From: Apostichopus japonicus
Taxonomy: Eukaryota > Echinodermata > Holothuroidea > Aspidochirotida > Stichopodidae
NCBI RefSeq assembly: GCF_037975245.1
Contig: NC_092575.1
Location: forward strand, 6,979,001 to 7,043,000
Reading direction: 5' to 3'
DNA: 64,000 bases
Position numbers and translations under genes: made by a program. Below the pieces are notes generated by a model that was not told the origin of the DNA, ran no database searches, and worked only from the letters and a program-made list of their open reading frames with translations. Below, piece by piece: positions 35,841-48,300 of this stretch (positions within the stretch are counted from its first letter, which is position 1; each line of letters starts with the position of its first letter).

Positions 35841-36540
35841 GCGAATTTTTTTCCCTGAACCTTTCGGACAGTGTACGTGGAGTTTAGCCAATCAGAGCGA
35901 GGCTGTGTTGATGACATACTACTCAGTAAAGATGGTCAGTCGGGTAAATGCGTCGCTTCAATAACATAAGGTGGAAAACGAAAGACCGCGAGTTCGAGCC
36001 CCTGTGTGGATTTTCCCCCCACTTTTTCTCATGTCCAAGTAGTTATGTCCAAGTATTATATTATGAATTGAAAATCGATATTATAAGTTACGTCATGGTT
36101 TTAGTGCATGGTCATCTTATATATATGTGTACAAATATTGCTGTGTACATGTATGTAAACTGTAAGTACGTAACATACTACTGTACCAGTACTACCGTAC
36201 TGAGTACAGTGTCATGTCCATCTGAAGACATTGTCAATTTGTACATCAGACAGCGATCATACATCGCCGTTTTTCAACAAAGAAACCGATGTAAACGTCA
36301 CGTAAGTTGTGCACAATGATTCAGTATAATGTCATTATTGCAAGGCCTACATACCTTAATACTATCTGCTGTAGTACAACAATTATGTTGACTTATCGAA
36401 TGTGATTTCCCCACTTCAACCTTTGGTAAGCAAACCGCCATCTTTACTGAGTATACGTTAGTACGTCATCAACACAGCCTCGCTCTGATTGGCTGAACTC
36501 CACGTACACTGCCCGAAAGGTTCAGGAAAAAGAAATTCGC
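35841..36540. mobile_element. Second MULE-like element of the same terminal type (700 bp)
   Basis: Inverted termini of roughly 100 bp start GCGAATTT and continue with CTGAACCTTTCGG, then CCAATCAGAGCGAGGCTG. They are mirrored at the right end before 36540. Flanks ACCCCGCCT (35832-35840) and ACCCCGACC (36541-36549) look like an aged 9-bp duplication. The outermost bases match the element at 15473, so both may be mobilised by one transposase. A tRNA-like box A/box B pair lies inside at about 35933-36010. Confidence 0.75.
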
Positions 36541-37456
36541 ACCCCGACCACTCCCCGTCTGTTTTGAAAATGTGTTTCGTAATACTTCATTCGTGTTCTA
36601 CGCCGACGGACACATTATCATGTATAGTTTGAACCTAATATTCATTGTAATATCACAATGGTTTGCGGGAGTAAAGTTACTCCACATGAATATACTTCAC
36701 ATATGAATATAATGTTGTGAAACTGCATTTCACACTCCAATCTGTTTAAACGATTTATAATCCATTGAATATATTCTTCAGTGCTCACCCAACAATATCG
36801 TCAATATCGGGATCAGCAAAAAAAAAAAGGGGGGGGGGGAATGTTTCTCTCCGATTGTTTCTACCCCTGGCGTATTATCACCACTAAATTCTCTTCAACC
36901 GGATGTATAAATGAATGATCCTTTAACCCTCTCTCTGGTTCATTTTTTCCTTTTTCTTCTTCTTCTTCTTTTACCCCCAGGCCTCAATTCAAGAACGACC
37001 GAAAATCACCAAAAGCCACTGGTGTTGTAGCGGCTAATTCGAGTCCGTAAATAGCGATTAATTGCTCTGCCCAAGAGCAAATTGGCAGCGTTTTTACAGT
37101 CACTGGTTAAGAACAACGCTTCGGTAACTATCGCATGTTTGAGGATTCGACCTTTCTTTTTTTCTTCTTCTCTCGATATAATTATTTGGATTAATTCGCC
37201 CAGGACGAAAAAGCAGTTGAACCACTCGAATTAATTAATCATCTCCACTGATTGATTGGAATTAAATCATATAGAGTAAATTGACAATAATATTTGGCTG
37301 GGAACTTTGCCGCGACCTAGTTTTGTAAGACGTTACACAGTTTATATTTCTTTCCTTAGCCACAAAAAAAAAAAAAAAAAAAAAAAAACTTGCGATATTT
37401 TGACCTAAAACACCTTTTTCGTTCCCCCCATTTAAGAACCCCGATCATGAAACAAT
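36541..37456 (+). promoter_or_regulatory. Region upstream of the NOS start: possible 5'UTR with two candidate splice acceptors
   Basis: Two good acceptor-like signals precede the start codon: a long pyrimidine tract ending CCCCCAG at 36981, and TTTCTTTCCTTAG ending near 37360. Either could begin the 5'UTR part of the coding exon, which would imply non-coding exons upstream, as in vertebrate NOS1. A run of about 25 A lies at 37364-37388. A five-codon upstream ORF (37447-37464) overlaps the start. No TATA box or CpG-rich promoter was recognised. Transcript data would be needed to place the 5' end. Confidence 0.4.
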
Positions 37457-37464
37457 ATGTCTGA
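37447..37464 (+). promoter_or_regulatory. Short upstream ORF overlapping the NOS start codon
   Basis: An ATG ten bases before the NOS ATG, also with A at -3, opens a five-codon frame whose TGA (37462-37464) lies just inside the NOS coding sequence in a different frame. If present in the mature mRNA, it could reduce initiation at the main ATG. Confidence 0.4.
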
Positions 37465-39325
37465 CACAAACTCATCAGCGATAATGATGGAGAATGAACC
37501 GAATACATTCTCAATAAGGCTCCTCAAACGGCCGCCTCATGGATTGGGCTTCATAGTGCGCAAGCGCAAAACAAACCCACCGGTGGTCATCTCAGACCTC
37601 ATACCAGGGGGTGTGGCTGAACAAAGCTGCCTAGTTCAAGTTGGAGATGTACTGTTAGCTGTTAATGGTGTCCAATTAACCGATGTACCCTACAACACCG
37701 CCTTGGAAGTCCTACGTAGTGTACCCATGGACTCACCTTGCGTTCTTGTGCTACGAGGACCCGACGGGTTTAAGACCAAGTTAGAGACATTAATGTCCCC
37801 CGACGGTTTGGTTCAGGTCATTCGCCTAACAGAACCAGAGGACCACATTAGCCGAGATCGAAACCAAAATTTGACTCCGAAAAAGCAACCCCGCAAAAAT
37901 GGCCCACGTTCCCCGGGACACACAGCGAACATGTCCTGGCCGCGCAACACTCATGCCAACGTGGACAGTATCGCGAACGTTTACAACCAATCCCACACCC
38001 ACAACGGTTCAGTTCATTACGGTGTCCCAGCCAGCAACAGGGGAAGGAGTACGCCGGAGGGGAGTCCCTACAGGTACGGGAGGAGATCCCGCAGGGACAC
38101 CACCAGGTCACCCGCGCGCAACATTAACAGCATGCCGACAAGCCCTATGCGCAGCTACAATCCTATCCGCGATTCCTCCCCATCGACTTGTATCTGTCGA
38201 GGTCATTTCATGAATACGGAACCTCAACAAGTTCTGGCCTGGAATGGAACTTTCCCCCGTGACGTGTACAACATGAGGATATCCCCGGAAGAGATTTACT
38301 TCGACAGCCCCCGCACCTCGATTGACTATGACCTTGAGAATGAACGCATTGTTATGAATGGGGTGGCAAATCACACCCCCTCTGTCATCGGTGAACCCTC
38401 CGAGCTAGTAACCGAATCGATTGGTACACAATGGCCTGAGCCAATCATCACAGCAAAGAATAAAGGGGAGAGCTCAAGCGACGAATGGGCAAAGTCCGAG
38501 AACGGAATCACCATATCGGGCAAAGCCAACACCGGTGTGGCCAACAGCGGTATTTCACAAGTGGATGACGTAGGCGGTACTCATGAACAACACGTCGTTG
38601 ATGCCGAGGACAAACAGAGAAAGGTCGCGACGAGAGGGGATCAAACAGGTACTACTATTACTACCAGTGGGATTAAAGAGCAGGAGATCGCAAATTCAGT
38701 GCAAAGTAGTAGGCTGCCGGAGGGTACAATGGGAGCAGGTTGTTCGACCGTACCCAAAACCGGAGTTGTTTCAATAACACCGTCGAGCACGGAGACTAGC
38801 ACTGCGACGATTAATCAAGTTAATTTACAGCACGTTGGTAATGATAAACAAAATGGCATTACTGTTGCCCAGAGCGAGACACATGGAATTACGGATACCC
38901 CGGAGAAGAAACCGACGATTGCGCGTCAAAACGCCGTGAATCGGCAACAGACGAAGGAGACCACAACTCGTAATACTACTACTACTACCACTACTGGGGA
39001 AATGATAAACGGACATAGCAACGGTACTACAGATAGTCATGATATGGTACTGGAGGAGCAAGTCATCAAACAGAATGGGGGGCTGCCGATAACTGCCGAT
39101 AACAACATGCGAGAGGTAAAACTCAACGACGCAGGGGTGCAGACGGATACCTCTGAAGTTAAGCAGAACGGAGAGGTAGAAGAAAAGGAGAGCGAGTCGG
39201 ACACATCACAGGGTACGCATGGGGCCGTGTGTGCCCGGGAGAAGTCCAAACAGAAGTACGTCAGAGTCACGAATCTGATAGATGGGAAACAGTTTACGGA
39301 TACACTTCATCAAAAGACTTACATC
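37457..39325 (+). CDS. NOS1: Neuronal-type nitric oxide synthase, first coding exon (PDZ domain, linker, start of oxygenase domain)
   Basis: This exon encodes the N-terminus of a nitric oxide synthase, the enzyme that makes NO and citrulline from arginine. Residues about 17-101 form a PDZ domain with the GLGF carboxylate-binding loop at 29-32, and the stretch PPVVISDLI closely follows vertebrate nNOS. Residues 109-127 match the nNOS beta-finger that docks on PSD-95 or syntrophin. A low-complexity Ser/Thr/Asn/Gly linker (about 130-597) includes a basic SR-like patch (196-221) and a Thr run near 506-513. The end, with YVRVTNL and FTDTLHQK, matches the start of the nNOS oxygenase region. After codon 623 (ATC, phase 0) comes a consensus donor GTAAGT, and translation would stop two codons into the intron. 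The ATG at 37457 has A at -3 and is the first in frame. The linker is longer than in vertebrates, where PDZ and oxygenase are about 200 residues apart (family knowledge). The PDZ makes this a neuronal-type NOS; one-to-one orthology is inferred. Confidence 0.95.
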
Positions 39326-40050
39326 GTAAGTTGACCAAATTTTTCTTATCTTTATTTACGTTTGCTTCTTTCTTTAACTTTTCTTTTTCTTGTCCTTCTG
39401 TCTCTTTTCCTGCAACTTTATCGGTTACAGTCTTATCTTATTGGTTTTGTCCCCCCCCCCCTTTACTATTTTTCCACTTCGTTTTCATTTATGGGCCTCC
39501 CTTTATTCATACATTAATGACAATTTTTTTTAGATTAATAAATACAGATGGTACCGTGTTCTGATATATTGTTAAAGGGGTATTCCGATGGCGGCAGATA
39601 ATTTGATACATGTTAAAGAAAACTATTCCACATAGTCACTGATATACTTGCAAACACCTTCTCAAAAATATTGTCGTTTTAACTTGGTTGAAAGTAACCT
39701 TTTTTGTTAAACCCGTTTAAACCCCTCGAATCTTCATTCGAGTGGATCATATATGCAGGTAGTCTGTGATATCATAATGGCCAATGTTTCTTGAAAAGTT
39801 TTACTCTCCTTTGATAATGCTCTTATCATGTTTGCTTAGTTGTCGAGGCTTAGTGTATTTAGAAATTCATCCGTCAAAATGCAAATTTCAAATAGAAATA
39901 TTAATTTTCTTCTTATGTGAACGAGTTAATTTAAATATTATAGAAAAAACACAAACTCATTTTCAGCTGAATTGCGGGGATGATTTTTATTCATTGTGCT
40001 CATGTCAGATGCATTCACAAAATACCATCGAATTTACAACAACAAAAAAT

Positions 40051-43000
40051 ATATCTTCGCCAAAAAAACTTCCATAAAGATATGGTTGTGAACTATCATG
40101 GGTTCATAAAATGTCCAGCAATTTTATGCAGCCATCAATTTCAGCCACCTGTTTGTCGATTTAAATAGATTTGCTTCCTTTGCACGTAACTTTTACATTA
40201 ATATCACATAGAGTTTATAAATAAACGCTTAATAAGGTATTGACGATATGCAACACTAATAACACTAGCAAATCTATGTCACCATTATCCAAACATCATC
40301 AGATTTAAATACTGTTGAATTTTGTGTAATCTTGGGATTTTAAAAAGAGTGACAGGCTTGTTAACAACCCAATTAATGCTTCTCATACGTACCATGGTGG
40401 AAAAGTTAGAAGAAACAAACGTCACAAAAATATTTACTACTAGTTGATTAATATCACAGACTAATGAACATTTTGATTTCTTACAATGTTTTGTCTATTG
40501 TTTCTGCATGGGGATTTCATTTGGGGAATAATTATAGAGGTTACTGAACTGCGACAGTGACTTAGCGATTTTGAATATATACATTTCACTAAAATGTTAA
40601 GTAATCACATCCGATACGCAATTGAATAATAAAACAAGTTCAAGTTAAAAACAAGTTTAGTACTCTAAACTCGTAATTTCCTTCCTTTCAATTTCCAACT
40701 AATTGCTGTAATCGGAATACAGGTTTAACCCACTTCCTTTCAGTCAAGAAGGAACTCTGAAATCACAGAAACGGGCAGAAAGACACACACACACACATGT
40801 TTGTATTACATTCCAACCGAGGACCCCATCGTATTTTCCATTGTTCAAATCCACGTACCCTAACCTTAACAATACCCCATACAATAGAATTCTTCCGAGG
40901 ACGTGGTGATTCTTTAGAAATCACAACCGAGGACCTGAAATTCTTTTGTTCAAGTCCTCGGTCAGATAGCAAAACAAACGCACACAGACAAACAAACACA
41001 CAAGAAGAAAGGACCTGAAATAAGTCTAATCTTGGATATTAGTTTAGGTTACAATAATGTAAACAGTCCGTAAAAACGTCAGAGGCAAATCCTCATATAC
41101 TCTTTGCAAAATACACCGTTTGTTGTCGTAACACCGGTCCCTCTTTGTCGACACTCCCCCCCCCCCTCCCCCTCTTTACCCTCATATATCCCGATCTTAA
41201 AGAGAAGTCCATCTTATCTCGTATCTGCGGCAGGTGTGTGTATACCACGAAAGACGATTTAAAAATAAAAGATATCTTCGCCAAAAAAACTTCCATAAAG
41301 TTATGGTTGTGAACTATCATGGGTTCATAAAATGTCCAGCAATTTTATACAGCCCATCAACTTCAGACACCTGTTTGTCGATTTAAATAGATTTGCTTCC
41401 TTTGCACGTAACTTTTACATTAATATCACATAGAGTTTATAAATAAACGCTTAATAAGGTATTGACGATATGCAACACTAATAACACTAGCAAATCTATG
41501 TCACCATTATCCAAACATCATCAGATTTAAATACTGTTGAATTTTGTGTAATCTTGGGATTTTAAAAAGAGTGACAGGCTTGTTAACAACCCAATTAATG
41601 CTTCTCATACGTACCATGGTGGAAAAGTTAGAAGAAACAAACGTCACAAAAATATTTACTACTAGTTGATTAATATCACAGACTAATGAACATTTTGATT
41701 TCTTACAATGTTTTGTCTATTGTTTCTGCATGGGGATTTCATTTGGGGAATAATTATAGAGGTTACTGAACTGCGACAGTGACTTAGCGATTTTGAATAT
41801 ATACATTTCACTAAAATGTTAAGTAATCACATCCGATACGCAATTGAATAATAAAACAAGTTCAAGTTAAAAACAAGTTTAGTACTCTAAACTCGTAATT
41901 TCCTTCCTTTCAATTTCCAACTAATTGCTGTAATCGGAATACAGGTTTAACCCACTTCCTTTCAGTCAAGAAGGAACTCTGAAATCACAGAAACGGGCAG
42001 AAAGACACACACACACACATGTTTGTATTACATTCCAACCGAGGACCCCATCGTATTTTCCATTGTTCAAATCCACGTACCCTAACCTTAACAATACCCC
42101 ATACAATAGAATTCTTCCGAGGACGTGGTGATTCTTTAGAAATCACAACCGAGGACCTGAAATTCTTTTGTTCAAGTCCTCGGTCAGATAGCAAAACAAA
42201 CGCACACAGACAAACAAACACACAAGAAGAAAGGACCTGAAATAAGTCTAATCTTGGATATTAGTTTAGGTTACAATAATGTAAACAGTCCGTAAAAACG
42301 TCAGAGGCAAATCCTCATATACTCTTTGCAAAATACACCGTTTGTTGTCGTAACACCGGTCCCTCTTTGTCGACACTCCCCCCCCCCCCCTCCCCCTCTT
42401 TACCCTCATATATCCCGATCTTAAAGAGAAGTCCATCTTATCTCGTATCTGCGGCAGGTGTGTGTATACCACGAAAGACGATTTAAAAATAAAAGATATC
42501 TTCGCCAAAAAAACTTCCATAAAGTTATGGTTGTGAACTATCATGGGTTCATAAAATGTCCAGCAATTTTATACAGCCCATCAACTTCAGACACCTGTTT
42601 GTCGATTTAAATAGATTTGCTTCCTTTGCACGTAACTTTTACATTAATATCACATAGAGTTTATAAATAAACGCTTAATAAGGTATTGACGATATGCAAC
42701 ACTAATAACACTAGCAAATCTATGTCACCATTATCCAAACATCATCAGATTTAAATAATGTTGAATTTTGTGTAATCTTGGGATTTTAAAAAGAGTGACA
42801 GGCTTGTTAACAACCCAATTAATGCTTCTCATACGTACCATGGTGGAAAAGTTAGAAGAAACAAACGTCACAAAAATATTTACTACTAGTTGATTAATAT
42901 CACAGACTAATGAACATTTTGATTTCTTACAATGTTTTGTCTATTGTTTCTGCATGGGGATTTCATTTGGGGAATAATTATAGAGGTTAATGAACTGCGA

Positions 43001-43709
43001 CAGTGACTTAGCGATTTTGAATATATACATTTCACTAAAATGTTAAGTAATCACATCCTATACGCAATTGAATAATAAACAAGTTCAAGTTAAAAACAAG
43101 TTTAGTACTCTAAACTCGTAATTTCCTTCCTTTCAATTTCCAACTAATTGCTGTAATCGGAATACAGGTGTTACTCACTTACTTTCAGTCAAGAAGGAAC
43201 TCTGAAATCACAGAAACGGGCAGAAAGACACACACACCCACACATGTTTGTATTACATTCCAACCGAGGACCCCATCGTATTTTCCATTGTTCAAATCCA
43301 CGTACCCTAACCTTATCAATACCCCATACAATAGAATTCTTCCGAGGACGTGGTGATTCTTTAGAAATCACAACCGAGGACCTGAAATTCTTTTGTTCAA
43401 GTCCTCGGTCAGATAGAAAAACAAACGCACACAAACAAACAAACACACAAGAAAAAAGGACCTGAAATAAGTCTAATCTTGGATATTAGTTTAGGTTACA
43501 ATAATGTAAACAGTCCGTAAAAACGTCAGAGGCAAATCTTCATATACTCTTTGCAAAATACACCGTTTGTTGTCGTAACACCGGTCCCTCTTTTGTCGAC
43601 ACTCCCCCCCCCTCCCCCTCTTTACCCTCATATATCCCGATCTTAAAGAGAAGTCCATCTTATCTCGCATCTGCGGCAGGTGTGTGTTTACCACGAAACA
43701 CGATTTAAA
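40051..43709 (+). repeat. Triplicated 1.22-kb unit in NOS intron 1
   Basis: Three head-to-tail copies, 40051-41271, 41272-42495 and 42496-43709, are nearly identical; copy 3 and the left edge of copy 1 carry the most differences. Each copy includes an (AC)n run, a C-rich run of varying length, and an ACCGAGGAC/GTCCTCGGT hairpin. Short open frames recur in every copy simply because the unit is duplicated; no protein family is recognised. Confidence 0.95.
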
Positions 43710-44394
43710 GCAGCTGGGTGCGCATATACCAATAAATTCCCGCCACTTTTATACTAACAGTATGCTGTACTAAGCCTTCCGAATATTTGTCGGAATAAGA
43801 ATGTTATTAATTAAAAAAAAAGACATTAATTAAACATCAGGGACTTACATTTTATATATGTGAATCACTTAAATCAGCCATTAAGTGTACGAGTTTAAAT
43901 ATTTCGTCGCCCAAACTGTGTTTTGTTTTGTTTGATTATGATCGCTATTAATCACATTGTATGTTAAAAACCCAAAAAATAACAAATCTTAAATTTGAAG
44001 AAATTTCGAGTAGTTTCCTTGTCTTCACTTGATTGATACTTGAAAAGTGTTATTGCTTTAGGTATTTGCTATTGAACATTATTGTTTAAGGTATTTGCTA
44101 CGGAACAATGTCGAAAAGGATTGGACAAATTCAATCAAAATTTGTGCAAACAGTTGCTGAAATGTGGCACTTTACGTTGGAATATGCTTCAAAACTCACT
44201 ACATCTTACTTTGTGTAGTATTAAGTAAGATTAAGTACCCGGCACATTCCACTAGTGAGCCCGTATATTAAACTCAGCGTAATAGAATATTCTAACATAA
44301 TTCATCGACTTTTAGTTGATCATTATAAAGTGCAAGACTAATGTCACGCGTTCGTGGATATCTACGATAAGTATAGACCAAAAAAATAAGTTGA

Positions 44395-44610
44395 GTCCAG
44401 CTGTGTTTGACTCTCCGTTAATTGTATTCCGACTATGTGTGTGTCCGCCTTCCAACCCGGATCGCATAACCCTCTATTGTATACCACGTAAGCGGCAAAT
44501 ACAATAGCAAAGACAAGAAATGGGACGGTTAAAAGTATAATATGCATAAAATACAAAGGCAAGCAGACTAGATTGCACGACATGGATGGCTGTATATATC
44601 TATACAACCT
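44395..44610 (+). repeat. Dispersed repeat, copy 2
   Basis: Ordered blocks CTTCCAACCCGGA, GCATAAAATACAAAGGCA and GGATGGCTGTATA match the copy at 12950 with moderate divergence. Confidence 0.6.
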
Positions 44611-45179
44611 GTAACACTATAGGTATATATCACTGAAACTGCGGCCTTCACTTGTGCTCGTAAGTTAAACCAACGGGAACTTTGAAATTCCCTACTTGTA
44701 CAAGTGATTAATGCTGTTGCACACTTTATTCGAGTCTGATATACATGCAGGCATTCCATGGACCGGCAAGATCGAATCGAAAAAGATACAATTATGTCAT
44801 AAAGTTTGTAAATTCGGGCTGGCAAAGGTAAACAAAGGTCACAGTATTTCACTATGTTATAGACATAACAATTTCTGGAAATTGACTCAAACCACTTGAT
44901 AATGCTCGTTTTATCTAGAGTATCGTCCAATGGCTGTACAGACACATACATCACGGGTATATAACTAGCAGTGAATATGTCTGTATATATATGTATATAT
45001 GTATATATATCAGATTTGAGTAGTATAGCTTTTCTTCCATGTAGAGATTACATTGGTCGGGAGCTGCGCTTAAGTGTAGGCCTATTAGAGCGCTTTAGGA
45101 TTTCCAAAGTAAATGCAGTGATCGATTTTCATTCTTTTAAAGTTTGAGAGCTTATAGTTACTTTTTAGAGATTATCTCC

Positions 45180-45310
45180 TACTACTGTTGGTTTCTGTTG
45201 TCAATTAGCCTCTGAAAAAGATCCTGCTAGGATCGAAATTTTAAGCCCACTTACTTTCCACACATTCTTTTACAAATGCTCTTTAGTGGATAAACAGTTT
45301 GCTAACAGCT
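45180..45310 (+). mobile_element. PLE-like tail remnant with decayed hammerhead core
   Basis: CTGAAAA (45212-45218) is followed by GATCCT-GCT-AGGATC and GAAA (45235-45238). The layout is that of a hammerhead core, but the second conserved G is A. No coding part adjoins it. Confidence 0.45.
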
Positions 45311-48300
45311 TTTGTTTTCTTTTTTGATTTAAATGTGAATGTTTTCAAGTTAGGGCTGGTCAAAATGACGCAAGGTATTTCACAGAACGTAAAATAGTTT
45401 TGCAATTCACTAAGTCACGCCGGAAGTGACGAGAGAGAACTAGCGTTTGGTATATTATGTAGCCCTTTGTTAACCACATTTGTTTGTAGTGATGGATAGC
45501 AATTCGCGATAAGCCGTTGTCAGTCAAACTATACCCTTTCTTCACATTGTTCAAACCACCAATATTTTGCTTGCGTCACGATTAGATCTCGAAGCTTCTG
45601 TAGGGCCTACTGTTGTGTAACAGGAAGTTCCGTACGAATTACAAATGAAACTGGGCTTCAGCGATGTTTAATTTCGCAAGAAGTTACAAATAACGGAGAA
45701 TTTAACAATTCCACGCCAACTTCCCCGTTCCGTCACCCTCAGTACACTATCCACATAACACCTACCTTTTTAATGTGTTTTTTAAACAATTATTATTATT
45801 AGGTTTAAACAATTATTAAAACATAATGATACAAGAAAAGAAAAACTTCGGCGTGAGGACACGTACTATTTTATTTTCAAATTTTTACTATCAATATTCA
45901 CTTGTGAACAATAGAGAGGAGATTGTGTCAACTTTCCTCTTTTCTTCAAAAATGTAAGTGTGAGGTTCATTGTTAAGAAAAATCCTACATTCCAATGTCA
46001 TGATGTTTTAAAAACGTACTGGAGTCCTCACCCTCAACTGAACCCCTCCTCCCCCCACCCTCCCATCGATAACCAAAAGTAAAATAATATTTTTAAGATA
46101 ATAAAGTCGAATGTTCTAACTTAATTTACCTTGAACAAAAAAGTACCGAGACCGTTATACAAAGGGCGCTGATATTTGACTTGCTGGGTTCTCACAGTGT
46201 TAGTTTCGTTGAAATCAAATTACGGACGTTTTGACAGGTATACCCAAAAAGTTGAAATAAATTTCACATTTTTCTCGTCATTTTTGATGACGCCAAGTCC
46301 AAACTGATTATTTAGATAATATCCTCCCGTCCAGTGGAATAAACACTGATATGTCATGAAACCCTTAAAAGTTTCCGAGGATGGTATAGCCTAAACTCGG
46401 TACCTTTACTTAAAGCGGTTTATAGAGTTTGGGAAGTAGAAAGTTAGCAACACTTGATTAAGGCAAATTGAAATATTTTATCTTCTTCTTTGAGAATGGG
46501 GTAGGGTGGGGGGAGGGGGTGGGCACGTTCAGGTATTTTGCGTTAATATTGGCAATATATTTTTTCAAACTGATATTCTTCTCTGCAGCATTGGCTTAAT
46601 GTTGCCGTATTTGTGTAAAATATACAATGTTCTTAAAAGTTGTCACCAGACCTTAACGCGTGACCAAGGAAGAAGAAAATAGGTACAAATGGTTCCAAGA
46701 AAGTTTGGGTATCAATTTACAATCGTACACAATAGGCCTAGGGGGACTTATTTTAAACTTTTATATCCTAAAAATGTGGTAAAAGTTGCCCTACAAATTA
46801 TAAAATGATCTTGAAAGAAAAATATAAAATCTGTTGAAGAAATGCAACGTTGAGAGTCCCATATATAGGGAAATCATTTGTAAAGATGTATTTGACGTAA
46901 TAATTTTATTCGAGCAAGAGATTAGACCTTTAAGGTACATTTTTATCAGTTGGATATAGTGTCATGAAAAACGACTTTGATTTATATCATAATAAAAAAA
47001 AGGTCAAAGGTCTAATCTTTTGTGTTCACCATACACAAAGTTGACGGTCGTAAATCTGACAAGTAAAATGTTTAACAGTCGTTTTGGATTTTGGTGGATT
47101 TAACATAGAAGATCTACCAATATCAATATAAATGTATATTGGAGGAACTTACACAATACCAACTGAAAAAAAAATAAAACATAAATAAAAATACAGGGTA
47201 TGGCTTGTCAAATGGACCACGGCACCACGCTTTCTGTATAGCTGTATATCCGAAAGAGCCCCATTTGCATTTATTTGTATATTACCTTCTCCCATATCGG
47301 GTAAAAAATCTGCAGTATAACAGTTTATCTACGTAGAATAGTATATTGATCGGTCCCTGTCGTATATCATGAACCTGCGTCGTAAAGTAAAGTTGACCAC
47401 GCGCTTTACGCGTGACTCAAAACTATGACGTCACCAAGAGAAAACAAAACTAAGACCAACAAAACCTATGTACTTAGTCTGACTGGGTTCTACGTAGGCA
47501 GAAATAATTGCAAGAATTAACACTTTAATTTCGTTCGTGCCTTTTATGCATTCTGGTAGCAAATGTTGTCAGTTCGCCGCCAAAAGTTTTTCGAGAAAAA
47601 AAAGTCCCATTTCACCTCACCTGTGTTATTTATGCAAGTTATTTCTCCATCATTTGAGGCCTCCAGGGCCTCGGAACGTTTTACTTTTCACGTGTATACT
47701 TGACCTACCTTGGGATGGTAATTAAGGTTTAGATATAGCCTACGTAATTAACTTTTTACTTAATGAAAACTATATGCGTATATAGTCAATGAACAAAAAC
47801 ATTAAGAACACTAGTAAGCAGGGATTAAAAAGTCATGTTAAATAGATCCTTGATCCATGACGCAGCCTTCAGAGTCAACAATCCTCTCATTCGAAAAATA
47901 GTGAAAGAAAAGGAACAAATTAAGAAAATAATATAAATTTTATGACACCTTGGGCGAGATGAACTTTATCACGAAAATATGTCCTTCGTTAATATTTTCA
48001 CTATTAGTTCTGCAATCAGTGCGTTTATTAATTATAGTTATAGTACTCGAACGATAGCGTGAAATCATCGTGTTACACCTTTATTTTAAATTAATAAAGA
48101 CGATATCTACCATTGTTTAGTTCTGGTTTTTGTCATCGTTGTTCAAGGATTAAAAAGGAGAGGAAACTTAAAGAACAGGTGGGAAGGTCATTAATAAGGC
48201 CTATACTAGAGAAAGAAAAGAAATTTCGATAAAATATTGATTATCATCTCGATTTAGCCCTGTAGATGTATTTCAATGGACATAGAAGATGAAGCTGACC

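Noticed and set aside
37848-38374. Open frames antisense or out of frame within the NOS exon
   Set aside because: Shadows of the NOS reading frame, which has the PDZ homology.
40763-43465. Identical open frames on both strands at 40763, 41985 and 43189 that look conserved
   Set aside because: They repeat only because the 1.22-kb DNA unit is triplicated. Both strands are equally open and no family is recognisable.
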